Source of the DNA: Leptodactylus fallax
Taxonomy: Eukaryota; Chordata; Amphibia; Anura; Leptodactylidae
Direction of reading: 5' to 3'
Length of the DNA stretch: 64,000 nucleotides
Assembly: GCA_947044405.1 (NCBI GenBank)
Contig: CAMRHE010000650.1
Location: 558,001 to 622,000, forward strand
Of the stretch, positions 54,752 to 64,000 are shown piece after piece. Both the position numbers and the translations under genes were made by a program. How positions within the stretch are numbered: the first letter of the stretch is position 1; each line of letters begins with the position of its first letter. The notes under the pieces are model-generated. The model searched no databases. It was not told where the DNA came from and saw only the letters and a program-made list of their open reading frames with translations.

Positions 54752-55440
54752 TTTTAGGACAATCTCTAACATAGCTATATATGACTGACCATAAACCAAG
54801 TTGCAATATTCTAGAGTGCAGGATACATACTGTACCCCATTACTTCGTAGCGGTTTAATTTGAGCTATATCTGTAACCCCCTCACAGGAGCTACTAATGG
54901 TTATTTGGCCATAAAAGTTCCTTACATGTTATGATTGTTAGTATATGTTGTCATGTTCATACTGTATTCAGTTGTAAAATGTTTTCAAGCTATTGTTCTC
55001 TAGTATCACTTGTCCTGGTGAGTTGTGGTCCCCATAAGGTTAAATATATCATTATGCAGTATAGTGGGTGGATCTGTAGCTGGAACAGGAAATAGTCATA
55101 GCAGAGAGAGGAAGTAGTATTCTGTAAGCAGACAGCCAGGGAAGGAGTAGCAAGTAGTTGTGTGGCAGTAGCCATTTTGTGCTTCAGACACTGTGTACTG
55201 CACAGATGTGTCACAGCAGTAGCAGGAGAGAAAAGCTGTGTGACAGCGCCCTGCAATACTATCAGTAAGAGAACAGGATTATATCAGGCTGAGCAGATCT
55301 ACAACCCTAGCAGCCTGCACCTACCTCTACAAGTTACCTGAACTCCTGCAGTGGACCAGAAGCTGGACCTGCAGACATTTAAGACGTTCTACTATATAAG
55401 ACTGCACTAACCAAAATTTCAGAAGGGAGTTGATAGAGTA
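54421..55440. other. A/T-rich DNA, (AT)n repeat, and a unique-looking block
   Basis: 54421-54780 is A/T-rich with an (AT)n microsatellite at 54701-54745. 54990-55440 has normal base composition and 'tgcagtatagtgggtggatc', resembling an LTR/leader region by its position and composition, but I cannot place it. No gene. Confidence 0.4.
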
Positions 55441-57340
55441 GAAAATAATAAAACTTCACTTTTATTTCTTATATAAATAAAAATAAATATAAAATCTTAT
55501 TGATAAGACGAGACTCACTAGTGCCCCCAAGTGCTACCATGTGATTAGTGAAAGAGAAGGGATGAGATCACATAAATTACATATATAGTGTGCACTAATA
55601 TTTATAGATGCCCAAAGCAGATATTAGCCCTGCTATTTTATTTTCTAATGGCCATAATAATAATAACAGCATGAGTCATACAGTTAATAGCATCAGTGTC
55701 ATTTAAAGAGAGTGTATGAAGGGTAGCTAAGACAAGCAAACAGGGAGGGGTTAGTTTAGTATTCAGCAAAAGTCTGCATATCGCTTCTCATAACAGCTGA
55801 GACAGCGTCCACTCTGCCCGAGGTATAAATATAGTCTGCTGCCTCAAATAAAGCCTCAAATATATATGGACACACAGTCAGTTGGAACTGTGTGTCACCT
55901 GGCACTAAGGATTCACCAGATACACTCCACAGGCAGGTTATAGCTGAATACTCCCTCAATAGGGTAATTTTGTCAGCACTCCACAGCCTCCCAGCACCCT
56001 TTCCACATACACCTCTATCTGACACCTATAGCACACATTTAAAAGTCTCTCCCTAAGTGCTAAAGAGTTAAAATAGAAAAAAATCCCTATGCGTTTCACC
56101 AGCTATTGCTGGATCATCAGGGGACTAAATCAATATAACCTCTCAGTCTGAGAGTGAAATAGCAATGGCGCCGGAGTCTCAAGAAAGCCTTCCTTAAAAC
56201 AGGACTAAGCCCCGCCCACAGTGCGTTTCACATGACGTCACATCCAATCGTCATGCGGGGGAGGCAGAGCCATAGCCGATGCTCCTCTGCTCACACTATT
56301 CGTCATCCGAAGTGCTCCTCCCAGGGGCAGGGAAGCTGTCAGTGTCGTCATGGAGACATAGACGCGCGTCTCCTATGTTTACATCGTGCTGTCATCTCTC
56401 TGATCCCAATTGTAGGCAGTTGGAGCAGGAAACACAGAAGTCATGCTATCAAGGAGTTCATCCATGTACATTGTCTAATATTACCCTTAAACACGTAAGA
56501 TGCTTGATCTGTACCGCACCAGCACTTCTCAATTCCGCAATACATATACTGTAAATGTTGAAGTACAACAGATATCACATCCGGGTGGTACATTGTATCA
56601 ATAGAGGTATACAGGGTCTGTATTCACCTGCAGTTAAAGATCATTTCCCAACTGAGCTTACACTTATCAAGGTGCCATCTATATTACATATCCTCATCAA
56701 ACTCCATAAAAGCCATGAATCATAGATCACCGTGGTAATACTAGAGTGAAAGTCACTCTGCATAGATCTGAATATTATGTTCAATATATAGTGAATTGCC
56801 CATATATGAGATACAATATTTCCCAAAGGAAATATATATCACACAGATATAACAGAAAAATAGATAAGAGGATTCCTAATAATATCATCAGATTTAGGGT
56901 ATGTGCCATAATAGATATAATAAATATACTCAAAAGAGAGATGTGTCAGAGAGGGGGGTACACTTTTATTCCCTCACCCCTAAAGACGTGTTTCATGTGG
57001 ACAGCATTATAATACATCCATCCTGAATATATATAATCCCTAACTCCTAAATATTACAGGGAATTATAAAAATGGAGCGAAGGACAAGCATTCGTTAATC
57101 CCTCCCGGGGATGTCGATTTAAAACGGTGAATCCATCTGCATTCATGTTGCAACAGAAGTCTATCCCAATTGCCCCCCCTTCCTGGTGGTCGGATCAGTT
57201 GCAATCCTATGAAGCTGAAGGATTCAGGTTGTCCATCATGGTGGCTATGCGCATGTTTAGCTATTGGTATGTTCCGATTGTTGAGAATATCATTATAGTG
57301 CTCCCTTATCCTTACCCTAAATTCACATTTAGTCTTATGT
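55441..57340 (-). other. PLE 3' region and uncharacterised DNA
   Basis: Downstream of the minus-strand PLE. Contains a hammerhead-like motif (56084-56124), and near 56985-57010 a decayed partner ('tgaaacacgtctttagg' on the minus strand). Short open frames here have no recognisable domain. Confidence 0.45.
56084..56124 (-). ncRNA. Hammerhead-like motif
   Basis: Minus strand: stem I TCCC, CTGATGA, stem II with T-T flank, CCAGC-AATA-GCTGG, GAAA, ACGCAT, A, stem I GGGA. All invariant positions are present; stem III is imperfect (ACGCAT in place of ACGCGT). Confidence 0.55.
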
Positions 57341-57345
57341 AATCT

Positions 57346-59224
57346 TTATGTAGTCTTATGTCCTATGTAATCTTTCGGACAGGGGCACTGTGCTAGATAG
57401 ATTACTCCTTTACTACAACAGTTGATAAAGTCGTTAATTTGGCAGAGTTCACCAGTAATTGTACATGTTGCTGTTTTAGTTTTTTGCACCTGTCCACATG
57501 CGATACAATTGCCACATCTGAAGGTGCCATTAGGTTTCTGGCTAAGCCAATTCACCGTTGATTTAGGGGCAATGTAATGGCTCCTAACCATCCTGTCCTT
57601 TAAACTCTTCCCACGTCTATAAGTAATCTGGGGGGTGGATCCTAAAATCTCTTTCAGATCATCGTCCTGAAGTAATATCCCCCAATATTTACCAAGTATT
57701 TCCCTAGTCTCTTGATGCATATTATCAAAAGTTCCAACAATTCTAGTTACATTATCAGATTTTATGTTCTGACTATGTCACTTTGGGATTAAAAGCTCTC
57801 TTCGGTCACATTGTTATAGCGTGTTGGAAAGCTCCCTTTAGTGTGTTATCCGGGTATCCACGGTCCCTAAATCTGAGCCTCAACTCATCTGCCTGCTGTT
57901 TAAAAGTTGACAATTTTGAACAGTTTTTTCCTTAGACGGAGATATTGGCCCTTGGGAATACCCCTTTTGAGGGCCACAGGATGGGCACTTTCCCACCTAA
58001 GGAGACTGTTTGTTGCAGTCTCTTTCCTGTAGACCTTAGTTTGAATTGCTCCTGAATGATCTCTAGTGATATGAACATCCAAAAATGGTAGATCACTCAT
58101 ACTCCAGGTAGATGTAAACCTTAGGTCCAGAGGGTTAGAGTTCAGACACTCCACAAACTCCTCAAATGATGTGTGATCCCCACCCCACAGGATAAAGATA
58201 TCATCGATGTACCTCAGCCAGAGGCAGATATGGTCCTGCCACCGGCTGAGGTCATCAGCACCCTCGATGGCCGCCTCCCACCAGCCCAGGAGCAATTTAG
58301 CATAACTTGGCGCACAGGGACTACCCATAGCGGTGCCCCTGAGCTGGTGGTAAATGCTGCCATCAAAGGTGAAAAAGTTATTATTCAGGCAGAAACTCAA
58401 TAGTTCAATGACAAACCGATTATGTGGTCTCAATCTAATGTCCCTCATCTGAAGATAATATTCCACTGCTCTGATCCCCTGTTCATGATGGATGGACGTG
58501 TGTAATGCTTCTACATCAATCAATGACAGAATTATATCATGCCCTAAGGTAATACCATCTAGTTTCAGCAGGAGATCAGAGGTATCTCGGATGTATGAGG
58601 GGAGGGACTCCACAAAGGGCCTCAAGATCTGATCGATATAGCTGCCCAAGTTTCGTGTGAGGTCACCAATACCTGATACAATTGGTTTTCCCTTCACAGG
58701 ATTGGTCCCTTTGTGGACCTTAGGGAGGGCATAAAAGGTAGGCATCACCGGGAATTTTGGATACATAAAATCCATCTCATTCTTGTCTATCAGTCCTTCC
58801 TCATAAACCCTCTGTAACAGTGACTGCAAAGCTGTCAAACAGGCCTGTGTTGGATTAGTTCTCATAATCCCATAAAAAGCGTCAAACACATCTCCCTATA
58901 GTGCGGTGAGTCCATCACTACTATGTTCCCCCCTTTATCGGAGGGTTTTATCGTAATATTAGTGTCCAGTTCAAGACCTCTCAATGCCCGTCTTTCTTCA
59001 ATGTTCAAATTATGCCCCCTACATCTATTATTAAATTGTGCCAACTGTTCAAGTTCCATATTGACCATAGATGAAAAAATTTCTATGTAGGCATTATCAC
59101 TTGGAGGTGGCATTTTGGAGCTTTTAGGTTTTAGGTTGGTATGTGGGGCCCTTAGGTGACCAAAGTCGTTATCATCCATTAGGCCAGCCAATACCTGCAC
59201 AGCTCCCAAATTCTCCAATTCCAA
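57346..59224 (-). pseudogene. PLE reverse transcriptase and GIY-YIG endonuclease (most complete RT)
   Basis: N-terminal region (58862-59224) ends in NITIKPSDKGGNIVVMDS, the PLE entry block. After a frameshift near 58870, 330 codons are open (57900-58889) with all RT motifs: FYALPKVHKGTNPVKGKPIV, SLIDVEALHTSI (A), RGTAMGSPCAPSYAKLLLG (B), LRYIDDIFILWGG (C) and LPFLDVHITRD. Another shift precedes the linker/endonuclease (57346-57720): TYRRGKSLKDR, CGNCIACGQ, GVIYLAQCPCPKDYIG, truncated after HKTT. The catalytic YIDD is intact; two frameshifts and the lost C-terminus disable it. Confidence 0.88.
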
Positions 59225-59359
59225 GTTAAGTTCAGCGCATTGTCTTTTCTTAATGGCGGTATTATACTTATGCCACTGCAGCTTTCTAATAAATAGTGAA
59301 ATATCTTTGGTCCAATTAAATAAGTCAAATTTTACTGACTGAACAGAAGATAAACCCCT

Positions 59360-59430
59360 CCACTGATATCAGTATACCAGTGGAGTCTGAGGAAGAAGCA
59401 GTAGGCTCCGAAACGCGTTACTACCTGTTT
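59360..59430 (+). ncRNA. Hammerhead-like motif, opposite strand to the PLE
   Basis: Plus strand: CTGAGGA, an imperfect stem II (AGC/GCT), CCGAAACGCGTT. N7 of the core is G, which the consensus allows. It lies just upstream of the minus-strand PLE start and points away from it. Confidence 0.42.
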
Positions 59431-59689
59431 TTTCTTTTTTGTTTTTTATTTTGTCGTTTTGTTGCATTTATTGCTATTTGTATACTCCAAATAAAAAATC
59501 CACCTTTGGACAACCGTATTCGGAGTCAATTCCATTTAATCTGGAGGAATCATGGCCACAGCAGTGCCTAAGAGGGAACGCAGGAAAATTGGGTCCAGCC
59601 TTGTGTTTTTTGGGAAGATTCACACACCCATATTATTTAATCAATAATAAAATAATTCTTAATATAGAATAGTTTAAAATGAGGTAGGT

Positions 59690-60209
59690 TCAATCATCAT
59701 AAAATCTAAGGATAACCATATAGCTGTTTAGCTGCCACATGGAATTTTGTTAATGTTTATGCTGTATATCGACTAAATGGGTGGGTTTCTTGGTTAGTGA
59801 AGTAGGGACACAAGTTAAAAATCATCAGTATCTGTTAGGGATATGAATGTTATATAGAGGGTTTGGGGGGGGCTTGGTTGGGAGGGTTTGAAGATGTTGA
59901 CTAGGAAGGTAGGGAGGGGAAAGTTTTTTGTTTTTTTTTACTTCTTCCTATTATAATTGAAATAACTACATTATTATGAGATTTTCATTCATTTTGTAAT
60001 AACTACACAAGTGTATCAGTGCTGTCTCTTAAAAAATGACTTTGGAGATATTGAATGTTTTATTTTCTGAATTACAGGGAAGGTTTGTTGTAAAAATGCA
60101 AGGTATTATTTTTATATTAGTAGTCATATATTGAACGCACCGCATTGTGGGATGCCATGTAATGACATACCTATGTTGATTCATAACCAGTTTGTCCTGT
60201 GTATATTAT
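59690..60209 (+). mobile_element. L1/Tx1-type 5' region fragment
   Basis: Matches 43390-43760 in order ('gctgtatat', 'tatctgttagggatat', 'gagggtttg', 'ttcattcattttgtaataac'). No open frame is retained. Confidence 0.45.
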
Positions 60210-61320
60210 TGGGGACTTTAACCCTTCGGCGCACCAGGACGTACAGTTATGTCCTGATGCGCGTTGCTAAGCATGGCGGCCGCTCTGACACAGAGCAGCC
60301 GCACTAGCTGCCGGGTCTGTGCTGATCACAGGCATTTAACCACTCAGATACCATGGTCAAATGCGACCACCGCATCTGATTGGTTACATTCACTTTCTAT
60401 TTGCAGCAGACTTCAATAGTTACATAGCACATGTGCCATACTGACTACTGCATTGCAGACTATGGCAAAGGTGATCTAAAGATCACATGTTCAAGCCCCC
60501 TAGTTGGGTAAAAAAAAAAAAAAGTTAAAAAAAAGAAAAAAGTTTTGAAAAATATAAAAAAATTTTAAAAAACCTAAAAGTTTAAATCACCCCCCTTTCC
60601 CTATATCACATATAAATATAAATAAATAGAAGTAAACATAAATAGATTAGGTATCCCCAAGTCCGAAAATTACCAAACTATTGAAATATAAAAACATTTG
60701 TCCCATACGGTAAACACCATAGCAGAAAAAAAATCAAAATGGCTGATTTGGAGTTTTTTCGCCAAATTACCTCCTTAAAAAATGGAATAAAAAGTGATCA
60801 AAACATCATACATTCCCCAACATGGTATTAATAAAAACCACATATTGTGCCACAAAAAAAGACACCTTACACAGCTCCGTATGCTGCAAAATAAAAAAGT
60901 TACAGGGGTCAGAAAATGGTGATTCAAAGAATTTTTTTTTTCTTCCAAATTTAGAATTTTTGTAAAGTTATTAAAACATGAAAAAAACTATTTAAATTTG
61001 GTATCACCGTGATCGTACTGACCTGCAGAATAAAGCTAACATAGCATTTTTAATGCAGAGTGAAAGCCGTAAAAAAAAGAGACATAAGAAAATGGCAGTA
61101 CTGTGTTTTTTTTCTCAATTCCACCTCATTCTGAATTTTTTTCCCGGTACATTGTACAAAACAATAAATGGTACCATTTTGAAGTACAACTTGTCATGCA
61201 AAAATCAAGCCCTCATGACTATGTAAACAGAAAAATGAGAACGTTATGAGTTTTGGAATGTAAGGAGTAAAAAACAAAAACACAAAAATGAAAAATGTCT
61301 GCATCTCCTAAGGATTAACA
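60210..61320. repeat. A/T-rich anuran interspersed repeat
   Basis: Starts 'ttaacccttcggcgcacca' and ends 'tcctaaggattaac'. It contains 'tcacccccctttcccta' and 'catacggtaaac', as in the copy at 29740-30655. No coding capacity. Confidence 0.7.
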
Positions 61321-61601
61321 AGATATTGAATAAATATCTTGATTAATAAAAGCTTGATAAATGGTCTGGTAATACTGGTTAACAGAAAGAAAAATCTAAT
61401 TCTCCAACTTTATTGGCAAAATGGGATGGTTTGATAGTTGGAGACTAAAGAACCCACGGAAACATTTTTTTTTCATGTTATTCTAAGACCTTCAACTTAT
61501 TCTCAAATTGATATTTTAACTAATGATTTGGTAATACCATTGGTTAAAAAAGTTGGGTATGCGGCTAGGTCAATTTCAGATCACGCCTTGATGATCACAA
61601 T

Positions 61602-62099
61602 TAGAGATGAGCGAAGTATTCTAAAATTCGATTCGACAACTTCGTCAAATTTCCCAATATAATTATATTCGATCCGAATTAAATCGTGCTGAATCACGTA
61701 CCAAAAACAGCTATTTATTGGCTGCAGAGAGCCGGGTTGGGCGACTAAATGGCTTAACCCCTTGGATGCCGCGGTCATGTTTGAGTTACAGCTAACACCC
61801 TGCTCCATAACCGATCGGGGGGATTTAACCCCTTGGATGCAGCGGTCAAACAAGCTGTGTGCGCTCGCAAAGGGGTTAAAGGGATGTGACTTCACAGGGA
61901 TGGCTGCTGATTGGCTGCACACATGGAATTGTGGGTGATCCTGCGTTCCCAGAGTTCCTTGCCCCATGTAGTGCAGCCATTTTGAACTAAATGCAAATCG
62001 TTACCACGAAGCGTGAGGAAATTCGGATTCGATGCGAATCGAATATTCCTGAAATTCGAATCGAATTCCACTTCTGCAGCTTCGATTCGCTCATCTCTA
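61602..62099. mobile_element. hAT-type MITE with exact 8-bp duplication
   Basis: Inverted ends TAGAGATGAGCGAA / TTCGCTCATCTCTA; duplication ATCACAAT at 61594-61601 and 62100-62107. Inserted in the L1 endonuclease. Confidence 0.9.
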
Positions 62100-62124
62100 A
62101 TCACAATCACAATTTTTATTTCAG

Positions 62125-63726
62125 GAACTTTTCAACCTTTTGCCACATTTCAGACTTCAAACATAAGGATATAAAATTTTAATTTTTTGTTGAAGAATCA
62201 ACAACAAGTGGGACACAATTGTGAAGTGGAACGAAATTTATTGGTTATTTTAAACTTCTGTAAAAAATAAAAAACTGAAAAGTGGGGCGTGCAATATTAT
62301 TCGGCCCCTTTACTTTCAGTGCAGCAAACTCACTCCAGAAGTTCAGTGAGGATCTCTGAATGATCCAATGTTGTCCTAAATGACTGATGATGATAAATAT
62401 AATCCACCTGTGTGTAATCAAGTCTCCGTATAAATGCACCTGCTCTGTGTTAGTCTCAGGGTTCTGTTTAAAGCGCAGAGAGCATCATGAAGACCAAGGA
62501 ACACACCAGGCAGGTCCGTGATACTGTTGTGGAGAAGTTTAAAGCTGGATTTGGATACAAAAAGATTTCCCAAACTTTAAACATCCCAAGGAGCACTGTG
62601 CAAGCGATCATATTGAAATGGAAGGAGTATCAGACCACTGCAAATCTACCAAGACCCAGCCGTCCCTCTAAACTTTCATCTCAAACAAGGAGAAGACTGA
62701 TCAGAGATGCAGCCAAGAGGTCCATGATCACTTTGGATGAACTGCAGAGATCTACAGATGAGGTGGGAGAGTCTGTCCATAGGACAACAATCAGTTGTAC
62801 ACTGCACAAATCTGGCCTTTATGGAAGAGTGGCAAGAAGAAAGCGATTTCTAAAAGATATCCATAAAAAGTCTTGTTTAAAGTTTGCCACAAGCCACCTG
62901 GGAGACAAACCAAACATGTGGAAGAAGGTGCTCTGGTCAGATGAAACCAAAATCCAACTTTTTGGCCACAATGCAAAACGATATGTTTGGCGTAAAAGCA
63001 ACACAGCTCATCACCCTGAACACACCATCCCCACTGTCAAACATGGTGGTGGCAGCATCATGGTTTGGGCCTGCTTTTCTTCAGCAGGGACAGGGAAGAT
63101 GGTTAAAATTGACGGGAAGATGGATGGAGCCAAATACAGGACCATTCTGGAAGAAAACCTGTTGGAGTCTGCAAAAGACCTGAGACTGGGACGGAGATTT
63201 ATCTTCCAACAAGACAATGATCCCAAACATAAAGCAAAATCTACAATGGAATAGTTCACAAATAAACGTATCCAGGTGTTAGAATGGCCAAGTCAAAGTC
63301 CAGACCTGAATCCAATCGAGAATCTGTGGAAAGAGCTGAAAACTGCTGTTCACAAACTCTCTCCATCCAACCTCACTGAGCTCGAGCTGTTTTCCAAGGA
63401 AGAATGGGCAAAAATTTCAGTCTCTCGATGTGCATAACTGATAGAGACATACCCCAAGCGACTTGCAGCTGTAATCGCAGAAAAAGGTGGCACTACATAG
63501 TATTAACTTAAGGGGGCCGAATAATTTGGCACGCCCCACTTTTCAGTTTTTTATTTTTTACAAAAGTTTAAAATATCCAATAAATTTTGTTCCACTTCAC
63601 AATTGTGTCCCACTTGTTGTTGATTCTTCACCAAAAAATTAAAAATTTATATCCTTATGTTTGAAGCCTGAAATGTGGCAAAAGGTTGAAAAGTTCAAGG
63701 GGGCCAAATACTTTCGCAAGGCACTG
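62125..63726 (+). mobile_element. Tc1-type transposon (DD34E), left end truncated
   Basis: Right end reads CAGTGCCTTGCGAAAGTATT on the complementary strand, followed by TA at 63727. On the left the first ~32 bp of the inverted repeat are missing; homology starts at 'gaacttttcaacc'. Inverted ends of more than 200 bp. Confidence 0.88.
62487..63500 (+). pseudogene. Tc1 transposase, DD34E, stop next to the catalytic loop
   Basis: Frame opens MKTKEHTRQVRD and carries two helix-turn-helix units (KISQTLNIPRSTVQAIILKW), the linker SRPSKLS, and catalytic blocks VLWSDETKIQLFG and FQQDNDPKHKAK. A TAG at 63252-63254 replaces a codon 13 residues after the second aspartate. Reading on in the same frame gives [16 protein letters not shown] with 34 residues between D and E, then a second stop near 63436. 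Otherwise complete. Confidence 0.9.
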
Positions 63727-64000
63727 TATTTTTTAGATGATATATATGAAAAACCCACAATTGTTTGGGACACTTATAAGGAGTTATGAGGGATACTATG
63801 TTGGGATATTTCTGGATTTATTGTTGGAGTGAGGCAGCGGGTAGAGACTCTGTCTACAGCACTACAGTGTGCAGAAGATGTGTATTTAAAAAAAATCCAA
63901 ATGGAAGTAAGGGAAAATGGGAACATGGACAGAAAGTTTCAAATAACCATATGTTACAAAGAACACAGAGGCAATTCTAGTTTTGTACACATAAACCTAG

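Larger units (their letters stand above)
61380..64000 (+). mobile_element. L1/Tx1-type LINE ORF2, interrupted twice
   Basis: Endonuclease end at 61440-61600: FFFHVILRPSTYSQIDILT and ARSISDHALM (the SDH catalytic block). After a hAT MITE and a Tc1, the next L1 segment resumes at about 63729 with PTIVWDTYKE, a block that follows the endonuclease in L1-type ORF2, and runs on to the window end with stops. Confidence 0.68.

Noticed and set aside
1..64000. Prokaryotic operon, CRISPR array or phage-like system
   Set aside because: Split leader exons, RSSs, LTR, PLE, Tc1, hAT and SINE features are all those of a vertebrate genome; no regularly spaced short repeats of CRISPR type.

Overview
The window is vertebrate nuclear DNA, most likely from a frog (probably a neobatrachian). 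Three things point there: germline antibody-type V segments with split leader exons and recombination signals; a dense, nested mix of DIRS, Ngaro, Copia, Gypsy, Penelope-like (PLE), Tc1, hAT and L1/CR1-type elements; and the A/T-rich interspersed repeats that begin or end with 'ccccttaa'-type sequence, which are typical of anuran genomes. I see no prokaryotic gene, tRNA gene, rRNA gene or CRISPR array. The species call is inference.

The core (about 15.3-42.5 kb) is an immunoglobulin heavy-chain-type V cluster, all on the + strand. It consists of four diverged tandem duplication units. The ancestral unit reads: PLE 3' tail, a V segment of family 1 (leader MFLRVAF..., framework WLSWLKHVPGKEP), about 2.5 kb of spacer, a V segment of family 2 (leader MKLIL..., framework AWLKQVPRNQP), then a PLE endonuclease relic. 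Seven V segments remain: V1a, V1b, V1c, V1d and V2a, V2b, V2c. V1a looks dead twice over (8-nt leader deletion and a 154-nt insertion in its RSS spacer). Unit 3 has lost its family-2 segment. Shared insertions and leader variants pair units 1 with 4 and units 2 with 3. No D, J or constant exon is in the window, so a VH-delta (T-cell receptor) assignment cannot be excluded.

Left flank (0-15.3 kb): a DIRS retrotransposon split by a Copia element (0-6.3 kb); a tRNA-type SINE fragment; a tandem array with a period near 390 bp, split by a Tc1 element whose catalytic spacing is DD35E (9.67-11.23 kb); a second DIRS recombinase remnant (12.2-12.8 kb); a hAT MITE; then about 2 kb in which I recognise no gene.

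Right flank (38.4-64 kb): an internally deleted Ngaro element with its A1-ORFs-B1-A2-B2 repeat layout, inserted just after V2c; an internally deleted Tc1; PLE copies at 45.5-48, 53.3-54.4 and 56-59.3 kb; a Gypsy element split by a Tc1 with an intact 350-codon DD38E transposase (50.8-52.4 kb); and an L1/Tx1-type LINE interrupted by a hAT MITE and a Tc1 with one internal stop near its catalytic centre.

How it fits together: the only likely host genes are the V segments. They are substrates for V(D)J recombination, each with a leader/V promoter and a 3' RSS of the 23-bp class. Everything else is mobile DNA that records how the V units were duplicated, rearranged and in places inactivated.
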